Shown piece by piece: positions 27,118-35,713 of a stretch of DNA of 64,000 bases; the stretch's first letter is position 1; every line of letters begins with the position of its first letter. The notes under the pieces are model-generated. The model saw only the letters and a program-made list of their open reading frames with translations. It had not been told where the DNA came from and ran no database searches. The stretch is from Bradyrhizobium sp. NAS96.2 (GTDB taxonomy: Bacteria; Pseudomonadota; Alphaproteobacteria; Rhizobiales; Xanthobacteraceae): NCBI RefSeq assembly GCF_001908235.1, contig NZ_LGHK01000041.1, forward strand, positions 16,695-80,694, given 5' to 3'. Both the position numbers and the translations under genes were made by a program.

Positions 27118-27411
27118 ATGGCTAAGGAAGAGCTGATCCAGTTCGAAGGACTGGTGACCGAAATCCTCCCCGACGCTCGTTACCGGGTCCAACTCGACGC
27201 CGGGCACGAGATCGTCGCCTACACCGCCGGTAAGATGAAGAAAAACCGCATCAAGACGCTGGCCGGCGACCGCGTCACGATCGAAATGTCGCCCTACGAT
27301 CTGGAAAAAGGCCGCCTGATTTTCCGGCACAAGGACGAGCGTCCGAGCGGCGCGCCCGGCGGCCCGCCACGGGGCGGAGCGCAGCGCGGCGGCCAGTTCC
27401 GTCGCCGATAA
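27118..27411 (+). CDS. infA: Translation initiation factor IF-1 (extended)
   Basis: 97 residues. The S1/OB fold core ([20 protein letters not shown], then [41 protein letters not shown]) fits IF-1, which binds the ribosomal A site during initiation. It is about 25 residues longer than the usual 72 because of a Gly/Pro/Arg-rich tail ([10 protein letters not shown]). Bradyrhizobium relatives often carry a second IF-1; the extended tail suggests this may be that variant. Co-directional with the helicase and cspA. Confidence 0.9.
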   Translation: MAKEELIQFEGLVTEILPDARYRVQLDAGHEIVAYTAGKMKKNRIKTLAGDRVTIEMSPYDLEKGRLIFRHKDERPSGAPGGPPRGGAQRGGQFRRR

Positions 27412-27463
27412 CAGGCGGATTGCAACCGTTGCGCGCATGACGTCCTGATGTCCTGCGCAACAA

Positions 27464-27487
27464 TTGGCCGGCGGCTGCGCCGGCCAA
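27464..27487. repeat. Strong GC hairpin downstream of infA
   Basis: Arms TTGGCCGGCG (27464-27473) and CGCCGGCCAA (27478-27487) with loop GCTG, followed by seven A on the plus strand rather than T. It is therefore not a standard plus-strand intrinsic terminator; it could block read-through or act as an RNA-processing or leader structure before cspA. Confidence 0.5.
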
Positions 27488-27680
27488 AAAAAGCGCGCAC
27501 GTCAGGATTGTTTTGAAGCCTTCTATCGAATAATATCCTGCCCATCGATTTTCGGCCGGACGACATTAGCCAATACCGGTACAGCCGGTTCAGACGCTGA
27601 CGACCCTTCCAAAAATTCGATCTCACCACCCCGCCAATCAGCGGGTCTTGAACTTGTATATCTGAGAAGGGACTACCCAC

Positions 27681-27893
27681 GTGAGCATGGGAACCGTGAA
27701 GTGGTTTAACGCGACCAAGGGCTACGGCTTCATCCAGCCGGATGAAGGCGGGAACGACGTGTTCGTGCACATCAGTGCAGTCGAGCGCGCCGGCCTTGGC
27801 ACTCTGCGTGAAGGCCAGAAGATCTCCTACGAGATCGTGGCTGACCGCCGTTCCGGCAAATCCTCGGCCGACAATCTGCGCGCCGCTGGATAA
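27681..27893 (+). CDS. cspA: Cold-shock protein, CspA family
   Basis: 70 residues, one OB-fold cold-shock domain with RNP1 KGYGFIQP and RNP2 DVFVHISAV. These proteins melt mRNA secondary structure as RNA chaperones. A 270-base untranslated region separates it from infA, compatible with its own promoter and a long cold-responsive leader as in other cspA genes. AGAAGGGAC lies upstream of the start; [10 protein letters not shown] could also begin at the second Met. Symbol is family-level only. Confidence 0.93.
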   Translation: MSMGTVKWFNATKGYGFIQPDEGGNDVFVHISAVERAGLGTLREGQKISYEIVADRRSGKSSADNLRAAG

Positions 27894-27942
27894 GCCGATT
27901 TCCCGGGAGCGCGAAGCTCCAGGAAATTGTCGTTAAAGCATC

Positions 27943-27973
27943 AAGGGCCGCACCTTCGGGTGCGGCCCTTTTT
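27943..27973 (+). terminator. Rho-independent terminator after cspA
   Basis: Arms AAGGGCCGCACC (27943-27954) and GGTGCGGCCCTT (27959-27970) around a TTCG tetraloop, followed by TTT. A canonical, strong terminator. Confidence 0.92.
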
Positions 27974-28002
27974 GTCTGCATCGTTGTTCTGTCGCCGTGA
28001 CC

Positions 28003-28050
28003 TCAAGCATGATCCGGAAGTGCGAGCCGGTCTTCTCTGCGACAAACGCA
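28003..28050. repeat. Partial copy of the AGCATGATC palindromic repeat
   Basis: AAGCATGATCCGGAAGTGCG from about 28005, then AGCCGGTCTTCTCTGCGAC matches the left half of the elements at 109 and 55658. The right arm is decayed. Confidence 0.65.
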
Positions 28051-28078
28051 AAGCGTCAACGCGGAGAACGTCGGCGCC

Positions 28079-28720
28079 TCAATATGTCGAGCAGATCGTC
28101 GGCATGGTTGCTAACGTCGGAGCGTAGAACACGCAACGCGACTGCCGCGGCCTTGTATAGGCGACGTCGCTGAGATTGATGCCGCTCTTGGCCATCACGT
28201 AGCCGATCGCCGGAACGTATTTGTAGCTCACCTCGCTGAAGATCAGATAGGTATCCGCAACCAGCAGCGCCGGCGGAACGACGCTTGTCACGATGTCACC
28301 CTGACTGCGGCTCGAGGCCGTCACCGTGGCCTGCGTCGCGCCCGAGGCGATCGTCCCGGCCTTGCTCCACTGGATGTGCGCGATGTTCGAATTGTCGACG
28401 TAGATTTCCGACAGCGTGACCTTGGTCGGCGACGCATCGTAGGGCGTCATGATGCCGACGCTGGCGCTGAAGAAGTTCTGCAGGTCTGCATCCACCACCT
28501 GCGTCGCCTGCGAGGTCAGGTCTGACGCCGCGCGCGCCATCAACGTGACCTTGCGGTCGACCGCAACGCCGGATGAGAACTCGACTGTGCCGAAGAACAT
28601 CACCAGCATCAGCGGCACGACGAAGGCGAACTCGACGGCGGCAAGGCCACGGCGGTCGAGCGCGAGCGCAGCAACGGAGCGCAGCAAGGCCGCGGGCAGG
28701 TTTTTCACGACCTTGTTCAT
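28079..28720 (-). CDS. TadE/TadG-like pilus assembly pseudopilin
   Basis: 213 residues. A short basic N-terminus leads into the TadE-like segment RRGLAAVEFAFVVPLMLVMF (about 24-45), a class IVb pseudopilin helix with the conserved Glu five residues into it, followed by an exported domain with two C-terminal cysteines. It overlaps the preceding gene by ATGA. In Tad systems TadE and TadF/TadG are minor pilins needed for Flp fibre assembly. Transcribed opposite to the main cpa block. Confidence 0.88.
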   Translation of the reverse strand: MNKVVKNLPAALLRSVAALALDRRGLAAVEFAFVVPLMLVMFFGTVEFSSGVAVDRKVTLMARAASDLTSQATQVVDADLQNFFSASVGIMTPYDASPTKVTLSEIYVDNSNIAHIQWSKAGTIASGATQATVTASSRSQGDIVTSVVPPALLVADTYLIFSEVSYKYVPAIGYVMAKSGINLSDVAYTRPRQSRCVFYAPTLATMPTICSTY

Positions 28721-29265
28721 GAGCACGTGGTCCCGGCGGTTCCGGACGGCTCGTTCTTGAACGTCGCAGTCGCGATCAGGAGCCGTTTGCCATTAGGCAG
28801 GTTCGAAGCGTTGAAGCCGAGCTGGGTGACAAACAGCTGCCATTGATAAAACAGCCGGACCACCACGACGTCGCCGTCCTTGCCGGGACACCACTTCACC
28901 TGGGTGGGATCGGTGATCGGCGTGATGTTGACGCTGCTGAAGCCCGTCGAAGACGGATAGCTGCGGACATCGACGTAGATGCCGTTGTTGCAGTCGAACA
29001 GTGTAGTGATCTTGTTACAGACGTAGGCCTTGAACTGCGCCTGGGTATAGCTCAAGCCCTGAGCTTGGCCGGTCATGATGAAGCGAGACGAATCCTGCGT
29101 CACCGTCTCGAGCACCTGGCTGGCGAAGAAGATCATCGCCACTTCGATGATCGCAAACAGCAATCCGAAGAACAGCGGCGCGATCATCGCGAATTCCACC
29201 ACGGTTACACCGCGGCGGTCTCGGCGAAAGCGACGGAGGAGGCGGGCGAAAGCGGTCAACGGCAT
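28717..29265 (-). CDS. TadE-like pseudopilin
   Basis: 182 residues from the ATG at 29265 (MPLTAFARLLRRFRRDRRG). The TadE motif RRGVTVVEFAMIAPLFFGLL is followed by an exported region with four cysteines (CNKITTLFDCN, KWCPGKD and a near-terminal Cys), likely forming disulfides. It is the first gene of a two-gene unit with the pseudopilin at 28079. Confidence 0.88.
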   Translation of the reverse strand: MPLTAFARLLRRFRRDRRGVTVVEFAMIAPLFFGLLFAIIEVAMIFFASQVLETVTQDSSRFIMTGQAQGLSYTQAQFKAYVCNKITTLFDCNNGIYVDVRSYPSSTGFSSVNITPITDPTQVKWCPGKDGDVVVVRLFYQWQLFVTQLGFNASNLPNGKRLLIATATFKNEPSGTAGTTCS

Positions 29266-29428
29266 CAACGACCCCGGATCAACATGGCGGCAACAACTAC
29301 CCAAGAGTCATTGTCGAAGTATTTCGCCGGATCGAGACAGAGCGACCCGATCCGTTAGATCTTCATTGACCATCCCGGGTGAACGGCCTGCGATCGGCCA
29401 AGGCTCCGGCGTGTGACGCGGACACGCG

Positions 29429-29935
29429 TCAGTTCTGCGGCTTCGCGGCTCCGCCCGAGCCGGTGGCCTGATTGTTGAGCGTACCGGCCTGTTCCATGGT
29501 CGCCCTGAAATAGGTGTCGCCATCGCCGAGGGTGATGCGGCGCTGACAGACCGGCATGCAGCTATAGGTCTCGCGATCGATGCCGCGGTAGACGGTGACA
29601 AGCTGGTCGGTCGGACCTTCGACCTGGATCTGGCGATCCACCAGCACCTGTCCGGTGCGGTCGAGTGCGATGAAATTGGTCGCGCCATAGCCCTTGCCGG
29701 TCACGACGACGACCCCGCCGTTCTGCAGGGTGACGTCGGCGATCAAGGGATTGCCGACCACGATCGTGGCGATGCCGCCGGGCAGCTTGACGAGCTTGGC
29801 CTGATCGACATTGACCGCAATCCGATCCGGATCCGGCGCAGCCGTTGCGAGCGCGGGCCCCAGCAGCATGGCTGCGGCCAGCGAGATGAATCCAATGCGC
29901 GCGACGGCGCGAATGCGTTGGGACTGAAACGACAT
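29429..29935 (-). CDS. Stand-alone pilus-assembly secretin N-domain protein
   Basis: 168 residues. A signal peptide (about 12-33) precedes a domain like the N-terminal pilus/T2SS-T3SS secretin domain (AKLVKLPGGIATIVVGNPLI and GYGATNFIALDRTGQVLVDR, about 45-110). The same pattern starts CpaC at 35714 (LGVGKSIVIDLPRDIKDVLV). Here no secretin pore domain follows; instead there is a CMPVCQRR motif with two close cysteines and a short disordered tail. It could be an accessory periplasmic partner of the CpaC secretin. Located 163 bases upstream of the TadE pair on the same strand. Confidence 0.82.
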   Translation of the reverse strand: MSFQSQRIRAVARIGFISLAAAMLLGPALATAAPDPDRIAVNVDQAKLVKLPGGIATIVVGNPLIADVTLQNGGVVVVTGKGYGATNFIALDRTGQVLVDRQIQVEGPTDQLVTVYRGIDRETYSCMPVCQRRITLGDGDTYFRATMEQAGTLNNQATGSGGAAKPQN

Positions 29936-30238
29936 ACTCTACCCCGGGACGTTCACAAGCCGGCAAAGGCGATACGCAGCGGACCGGCGCCCGACGCAGG
30001 CAAATCTGACGGCAATTCATTTAAGAAGAGCAAAAATCGACCGCCGAATTGCGCGGATGTCGCGACTTCCCGAGCCGGCAAGCCTGATGTCCGCGACCTC
30101 GCCCGGGAATGCCCGGCCGTCGATGCCGTCGTCCTGTAGCAGCGGCGGCGCGTGATCGAATCGCACCTTCCGGGGTTATCCCAATCTTAAGAGTCTCCAA
30201 GCAGAGACTGCGCCAGCCACAACCACAGGGCGCACCAC
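29936..30238. other. Intergenic region without a recognisable gene
   Basis: About 300 bases between divergent genes. It holds the promoters for the secretin-domain gene (minus) and the PAP2 gene (plus). I see no clear promoter consensus, hairpin or repeat. Confidence 0.5.
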
Positions 30239-31306
30239 GTGTCGTCGATATCACGAATCGAAAAGCGCGCCGCCGGTTCCGGCGCCCGCGGCCTGATTGT
30301 CGACCCTGCTCGGATTCGTGACGCTTTGGCGCGCTGGTTGATGTTCAGCGACTTCGGCGACGCCGCGCAGCGCCACATGGCGATCGCGTGGTCCTGCATC
30401 GTCGCATGCACCCTTGCCGACGTGGTCTGGCTGCCAAATTCAGGGCTTTCGTTCGCATCGTCGAACTGGATCACGATCCTGCAAGGCATGGCATATTGCG
30501 CGATCGCGGCCGCATTCATCGCCATTGCCTCCAATCGGCTCGGCGCCGACCAGCGACGTCCGGCCGTCCTGTTGCGGCGGGGCCTGTTCATGACCGAGTT
30601 GTTCTGGCGCGCGCTGCTGCCGATCAGCGCGCTGCTGACCGCGGGCAGCACGCTCAGCTACCTGATCGCAGCATCGAAGCTGCCGCTCAGAGACGACGTT
30701 CTGGCGGGCGTCGATCATCTGCTGGGGTTCGACTGGCCAACCTTCCTGGCCGCGACAAACTCGCATTCGTTCGTCGCGACGCTGCTGACGACGGCCTACC
30801 AGAGCACCGGCCTGCTGTCGCAAGTGGTCCTTGGGTGGCTGATCCTGCAACGGCGTGGCGACAGGCTCGCGGAGTTCATCGCGGTCCTCAGTCTGAGCGC
30901 GGTCGCGCTGTGCATCGGCATGTGGCTGATCCTCGCCGCGGGCGCGTTCGCCTATTTCCACGCCGCCCCGCACAGCTACCAGCACTTTGCGGCGCTCGGC
31001 GACATGTGGGGGCGGACCTTCGCGATGTTGCGCGACGGATCGCTGTCGGTCGTCGACATGGCAAGGGTCGACGGCATCGTCAGCTTTCCCTCATTTCATA
31101 CCATGCTCGGCGTCATGACGATCTATGCTGCGCGCGACACGCGCTGGCTTGTCGTTCCCGTGTTCATCGTGAACGCAACGATGATCGTCGCGACAATGCC
31201 AGTGGGAGGTCATCACCTCGCCGACGTTCTGGCCGGTGGCGGCCTGACCATTGCCGCCATCCTCATCGCTCGCCGCTCTGCGAGGCCGTCCGTCAGCAGG
31301 ACTTAA
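30239..31306 (+). CDS. PAP2-family membrane phosphatase
   Basis: 355 residues, GTG start at 30239. Several membrane helices and the catalytic PAP2 pattern SFPSFHTML and, about 40 residues later, GGHHLADVLAGG (nucleophile His, then His/Asp). Enzymes of this kind hydrolyse phosphatidate, undecaprenyl pyrophosphate or inositol-phosphoceramide-like substrates at the periplasmic face. The layout (first motif poorly defined, PAP2_3-like) suggests a lipid-phosphate phosphatase or phosphotransferase. The first ~35 residues are not membrane-like, so a later start (Met35) is possible. Confidence 0.82.
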   Translation: MSSISRIEKRAAGSGARGLIVDPARIRDALARWLMFSDFGDAAQRHMAIAWSCIVACTLADVVWLPNSGLSFASSNWITILQGMAYCAIAAAFIAIASNRLGADQRRPAVLLRRGLFMTELFWRALLPISALLTAGSTLSYLIAASKLPLRDDVLAGVDHLLGFDWPTFLAATNSHSFVATLLTTAYQSTGLLSQVVLGWLILQRRGDRLAEFIAVLSLSAVALCIGMWLILAAGAFAYFHAAPHSYQHFAALGDMWGRTFAMLRDGSLSVVDMARVDGIVSFPSFHTMLGVMTIYAARDTRWLVVPVFIVNATMIVATMPVGGHHLADVLAGGGLTIAAILIARRSARPSVSRT

Positions 31307-31349
31307 TCCGCCGCAGCGCAACGATCCACGTCGTATGACTGCAACGGCT

Positions 31350-32795
31350 TCAACTGGCGGCGCGGACGTGAACGACCACGCGATCGTCGGCATAGAGGCG
31401 CTGCCATCCTCCGATATGATCCAGCAATCTGGAAGCCGGCGTGTCCGGAGCGAGCATCACCGCATCGATATCATTGGTCTCGAGCAGGCTGAGGAAACCG
31501 TTGACGTCCTTGAGCTGAAGCGCGCGAGCCAAGCCCATCCCGAACGTTTCGCCGTAGAGCTCGGCGCGCCCGTCGATGAACACCGGCACCTGACGCCAGA
31601 TCAGATATCCGCCGAACTGCAGATCGTTGAGCACCCGCTTGACGTTGCGCGCCTTCATCGCGTCAACCGCGGCAGCCGGCGAATAGATCGGCGGCGGCGA
31701 TATGACCTGACGCGCCGCAGCGACTGAGGTCCACGCGCAAAGTCCGGCGAGGAGGATTGTGGCCGGAACGGCCCTCGGGCGGACGGTGCAAGAGGCACGC
31801 AGCCGGAACTGGGTTGCGACCGGCGTGAGCACAGCGAGCGGCAGCAGCAGCGCGAACAGCTCGAGATTTCTGATGTGGGACAGGGCCATGTGCAGCAAGC
31901 CCAGCACCAGGAGGATTCGCGGCAACGGCAACCTCGCCCCGTAATAGAGCGCAGCGCCGAGCAAGCCGAGGATGGACAGCGCGAACGGGTCGATCTCGCT
32001 GAACGTCGCCGGCCTCCATTCCTGGATGAGATGCAGCAATTCACCGAGGCCGAGAATCTTCAGCGAGGCGAGGATCGAGCCCCATCCATAGGGGGTCACG
32101 CAGCACGCCGCCAGCGCGCCGATGCCGAAGGCGCCCCAGCGCAGCGCCAGCGCCCACCTTTGAGCCGGCAGGGCATTCCACAGCGCATCGAGGCCAAATG
32201 CACCGACCAGCACCAGGCCGAACAGAAAGCCGCCATGCAGATTGGCCCACAGCGCGATCAGCGGCAGCAGCCAGAACGGGGGCGCCTCGCGGCGTTCGCT
32301 GGCGGTCATCAGGCCGTTCGCCCAGACCAGCATGATGGGCATCACCAGCACATGCGGACGGGCCAGCAGGTGCCCGCAGGTCAGGACCAGCGCCGCAAGG
32401 GCGATCAGGCCCGCATAGATCGCCGGCAGCGCGCGGCTGAGGATCGCGGTCAGCAGCGCGAAGCTGGCGGCGGCACAGGCCGCGGTCAGCGCCGCCGGGC
32501 CAGTCCACCCGGCGAGGTCATAGGCCTTCGCGAACAGAACCTGCGCCAGCCAGGACGACGACACCCACGGCGCACCGGCCTTGGTGAACGAATAGATGTC
32601 GACCGACGGCAGCGTGCGATGGTCGAGAATCCAGCGGCCGACGGCAATCTGCCAGTAGGTATCGGAATCGGCGAGCAGCCGGTCGCCGACGAACAGCAGC
32701 AGCGCATAAACGCCGCACGCCATCCAGAACCAGGCCGGGACCTCGGCAAACACGGAGGCTCTCGCCCGCGAGAAAGTCGCCGTCTCAACGCTCAT
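31350..32795 (-). CDS. Polytopic membrane protein, GT-C-like topology, function unknown
   Basis: 481 residues with about ten helices. After helix 1 comes the periplasmic motif DSDTYWQIAVGRWILDH then PSVDIYSFT, which recurs in large uncharacterised membrane protein families and resembles the first acidic loop of GT-C glycosyltransferases. The C-terminal ~110 residues are soluble (FIDGRAELYGETFGM, NDIDAVMLAPDTPASRLLDH). Substrate unknown. It lies 24 bases downstream of the desaturase-like gene on the same strand, so the two may form an operon. Confidence 0.75.
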   Translation of the reverse strand: MSVETATFSRARASVFAEVPAWFWMACGVYALLLFVGDRLLADSDTYWQIAVGRWILDHRTLPSVDIYSFTKAGAPWVSSSWLAQVLFAKAYDLAGWTGPAALTAACAAASFALLTAILSRALPAIYAGLIALAALVLTCGHLLARPHVLVMPIMLVWANGLMTASERREAPPFWLLPLIALWANLHGGFLFGLVLVGAFGLDALWNALPAQRWALALRWGAFGIGALAACCVTPYGWGSILASLKILGLGELLHLIQEWRPATFSEIDPFALSILGLLGAALYYGARLPLPRILLVLGLLHMALSHIRNLELFALLLPLAVLTPVATQFRLRASCTVRPRAVPATILLAGLCAWTSVAAARQVISPPPIYSPAAAVDAMKARNVKRVLNDLQFGGYLIWRQVPVFIDGRAELYGETFGMGLARALQLKDVNGFLSLLETNDIDAVMLAPDTPASRLLDHIGGWQRLYADDRVVVHVRAAS

Positions 32796-32819
32796 GATGG
32801 CACCCGGCGGCCACCGGCG

Positions 32820-33650
32820 TCACTGCCGGAACGGATAGGCCAGCTGTCCGCCGATCTCGGTCGGCACGCCCTGCTCGGCATCGACGCCGTAATCCTCCGG
32901 AAGCTTGGCTTCGGGCATGCGGAACGTTCCGAACAGAAGATCCCAGAGCGGGAAGGTGCCTGCGAAATTGGTGTCGCCGCCGTCCTCGAGCCCGGTGTGA
33001 TGCCAGCGGTGAAACACCGGCGTCGCGATCACATATTTGAACGGGCCAAGCGTCCAGTTCAGGTTGGCGTGCACGAACGCCGAGTGGAACGTGGTGAACG
33101 GCCCGACCCACAGCATGATGTTCGGCGAGATGCCGGCCATCAGCAGGATCACGTCGACGGTGATCGTGCCGATCAAAAGATTGACCGGATGGAAGCGTGC
33201 CGCCGAGATCCATTCAAGATCCTCGGAGGAGTGATGAATGGCGTGGTACTTCCAGAAGTCGCCGCGGTGGAACATTCGATGCAGCCAGTACAGCATGAAA
33301 TCGGAGCCGACGAGGAAGATGATGGACTGCAGCCAGAGCGGAAGCTGCGCCAGCGGGCCGTGCCCGTTTTCGTAGAACGCGATCAGATCGTCGGCGCCGT
33401 GAACGTTGAACACCACGGCCGCGCCCACCACCAGGAGCCCGATGCGCAGCACGCGGGCGAACACCGGCACGAAGAACCAGTAACAGATGTCGGTGACCAG
33501 CTCGCGCTTCTGCCACCACGGCTTGCCGGGATTGCAGGCCCAGAAATGGGTGAGCACCGTGAAGAACAGCGCCAGTGCGATCGTGATCGGCACCACCTTC
33601 ATCATCGTCTGGCCGATCATCTCGATGATTTCAAAGGGAAGGCTGGGCAT
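32820..33650 (-). CDS. Sterol desaturase / fatty acid hydroxylase family protein
   Basis: 276 residues from the ATG at 33650 (GAGG site six bases upstream). Four to five membrane helices and the di-iron histidine boxes HRMFH, HAIHHSS and HRWHHTG identify the FA_hydroxylase superfamily of integral membrane oxygenases. In Bradyrhizobium, likely substrates are hopanoids, carotenoids or ornithine/sphingo-type lipids; the sequence does not tell which. Confidence 0.9.
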   Translation of the reverse strand: MPSLPFEIIEMIGQTMMKVVPITIALALFFTVLTHFWACNPGKPWWQKRELVTDICYWFFVPVFARVLRIGLLVVGAAVVFNVHGADDLIAFYENGHGPLAQLPLWLQSIIFLVGSDFMLYWLHRMFHRGDFWKYHAIHHSSEDLEWISAARFHPVNLLIGTITVDVILLMAGISPNIMLWVGPFTTFHSAFVHANLNWTLGPFKYVIATPVFHRWHHTGLEDGGDTNFAGTFPLWDLLFGTFRMPEAKLPEDYGVDAEQGVPTEIGGQLAYPFRQ

Positions 33651-33928
33651 GACGGCCTCATTTGACGGAAGCCCCATGGGTACAGATGTGCACTTAAGGA
33701 GCCGTGAACAGGTGCGCGCAGCGATCCTCAGCAACAATCCGCAATTTGAGCGGACCGCTTAATCCCAAATTTACTGTGCGCAACAAGTGCGGGTTCCCGC
33801 TGTGTTTGTGCGATCAAATTAACTGCACCGAAATTGTCGAACCGTAGGGTGCCGCAATGGTCACGGTGCTGAGAACGCCGGCGAGACCAAACCTAGTTCG
33901 ACCAGCCACGTGTACACAGGAGTTACTT

Positions 33929-34093
33929 ATGAAGAACCTCGTTTCGCGCTTCGTGAAGGATGAGTCGGGCGCGACCGCCATCGAATACGGCCTGATCGCC
34001 ACCGGTATCGCCATCGCGATCATCGCTGCTGTCAACGGCGTCGGCACCAAGCTCTCGGGCACCTTCAGCACGATCGCCGGTTCGCTGAAGTAA
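33929..34093 (+). CDS. Flp-family type IVb pilin
   Basis: 54 residues. Leader MKNLVSRFVKDESG with the processing site at G, then ATAIEYGLIATGIAIAIIAA: the Flp motif with conserved Glu and Tyr after the cleavage Gly-Ala. It is the major subunit of the Tad/Flp adhesive pilus. AGGAG lies seven bases upstream of the ATG. A terminator follows immediately, so the pilin can be made in excess over the assembly machine downstream. Confidence 0.95.
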   Translation: MKNLVSRFVKDESGATAIEYGLIATGIAIAIIAAVNGVGTKLSGTFSTIAGSLK

Positions 34094-34116
34094 GCCGGTT
34101 CCGACGGACTCGCATC

Positions 34117-34146
34117 AAAGGTCCCGGCAAACCCGGGACCTTTGCT
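34117..34146 (+). terminator. Terminator/attenuator between pilin and cpaA
   Basis: Stem AAGGTCCCGG (34118-34127) with CCGGGACCTT (34133-34142) and loop CAAAC, followed by TTGCTATTT. It would separate abundant pilin mRNA from the cpa transcript. Confidence 0.85.
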
Positions 34147-34264
34147 ATTTGTCGGGGGCTGCCCGGCGGCCTCCGTCGAGGCGCCGGCAGTCCTTTCCCG
34201 ATTGTTCACCATTGGCCGCTAGCGTCGGGTCTCGACCGCAGCACCAGCTTGACGGCATGAATCC

Positions 34265-34789
34265 ATGATCCTCGACATCGCACGCTTGATGCTGTTTCCG
34301 GCCCTGATGGCCTTTGCGGCGGCGAGCGATCTGTTGACCATGACGATCCCGAACCGGATCTCGCTGGCGCTGGTGGCCGGCTTCTTCGTCCTCGCGCCGC
34401 TGACCGGGATGGGCGTGCACGACATCCTCAGCCATGCCGGCGCGGGCGCGCTGGTTCTGGTGGTGGCATTCGGCATGTTCGCGATGGGCTGGGTTGGCGG
34501 CGGAGACGCCAAGGTCGCGGCTGCGGCCGGCCTGTGGTTCGGATTCGAGCATCTGCTCCCCTATCTGGTCTTTGCCTCGCTGTTCGGCGGCGCGCTGACC
34601 GTGCTGCTGCTGCAGCTCCGGCAATGGCCCCTGCCCTACCCGCTCGCGTCCCAGGCCTGGCTCAGCCGCCTGCACGACAAGCAGACCGGCATCCCCTACG
34701 GCATCGCGCTCGCCCTCGGCGCACTGCTGATCTATCCGGAGACGGACTGGATCAAGACGATCGATCTCGCGCACTTCGCCTTGCGCTGA
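34265..34789 (+). CDS. cpaA: Prepilin peptidase CpaA/TadV
   Basis: 174 residues, about five helices. The two aspartates of the A24 protease family are present: Asp22 in AASDLLTMTIPNR and Asp81 in GGGDAKV. It removes the leader from Flp pilin and the TadE-type pseudopilins. First gene after the pilin. Confidence 0.93.
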   Translation: MILDIARLMLFPALMAFAAASDLLTMTIPNRISLALVAGFFVLAPLTGMGVHDILSHAGAGALVLVVAFGMFAMGWVGGGDAKVAAAAGLWFGFEHLLPYLVFASLFGGALTVLLLQLRQWPLPYPLASQAWLSRLHDKQTGIPYGIALALGALLIYPETDWIKTIDLAHFALR

Positions 34790-34916
34790 GAAAGCAGCGG
34801 TAACCGCCCGTTAAGGCGATTTAGATACGCCTCATTAACCATGCTTTGACGAATAGCTGGTCAACTCCCATCACGGCGGCGGCAGCGTCGCGGCGTCATG
34901 TGGAAAGTGAAGCGTA

Positions 34917-35711
34917 ATGGATAAGGCCCGCATTCTGGTCCTGGCAATTGCAGGCTGCGCCGGCCTAGCGGCGCTCTATTTGGCAAGCGGAAGCGACGAC
35001 AAGCCGGCGCCGCCTCCGCCGGTCGCTCAGCTGCCCACCGTCGACATCCTGGTCGCGAAAACCGACATCGGCCTCGGCCAGGCCGTGAAGCCTGAAGATT
35101 TGCAGTGGCAGACCTGGCCGGCGGCAACCGCCAGCGCCAGCTTCATGCGCAGGGACAGCAACGCCGAAGCGATCAAGGACGTCACCGGTTCGATCGCGCG
35201 CGCGCCGTTCATCCAGGGCGAGCCGATTCGCGAGCAGAAGCTCGTCAAGGCCGACGGAAGCGGCTTCATGGCCGCGATCCTGCCGACCGGCATGCGGGCG
35301 GTATCGACCGAAATCTCGCCCGAGACCGGCGCCGGCGGCTTCATCCTGCCGAATGACCGGGTCGACGTCCTGCTGTCGAAGCGCGACAAGAATCCGGACC
35401 GCAACGGCGCCGACATCGTCAATTCCGAGGTGATCCTGACCAATATCCGCGTGCTTGCGATCGACCAGGCGCCAAAGGAGAAGGACGGCACCAACGCACT
35501 GATCGGCAAGACGGTGACGCTGGAGCTGAAGCCCGAACAGACCGAAACGCTGGCGCGCGCGCGCCAGAGCGGCGTCCTGTCGCTGGCGCTCCGCAGCATC
35601 GCCGACAACAACGCGCCCGAAACCAAGACCGACGACAACCACTCGAGGCGCGGTGAGACGATCAACGTCATCCGCTTCGGCGTTGCCAACCAGGCAACGA
35701 TGCAGAAGTGA
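34917..35711 (+). CDS. cpaB: Pilus assembly protein CpaB (RcpC-like, SAF domain)
   Basis: 264 residues. A membrane anchor (about 5-24), a proline-rich link, then a SAF domain (TVDILVAKTDIGLGQAVKPE, about 40-105) and an RcpC/CpaB domain (GMRAVSTEISPETGAGGFIL, DRVDVLLSKRD). It stabilises the outer-membrane secretin in Tad systems. The stop codon TGA is 2 bases before the cpaC ATG. Confidence 0.93.
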   Translation: MDKARILVLAIAGCAGLAALYLASGSDDKPAPPPPVAQLPTVDILVAKTDIGLGQAVKPEDLQWQTWPAATASASFMRRDSNAEAIKDVTGSIARAPFIQGEPIREQKLVKADGSGFMAAILPTGMRAVSTEISPETGAGGFILPNDRVDVLLSKRDKNPDRNGADIVNSEVILTNIRVLAIDQAPKEKDGTNALIGKTVTLELKPEQTETLARARQSGVLSLALRSIADNNAPETKTDDNHSRRGETINVIRFGVANQATMQK

Positions 35712-35713
35712 CC

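Noticed and set aside
27464..27487. Hairpin after infA as an intrinsic terminator
   Set aside because: The run following the stem on the coding strand is A, not T; called as a hairpin only.
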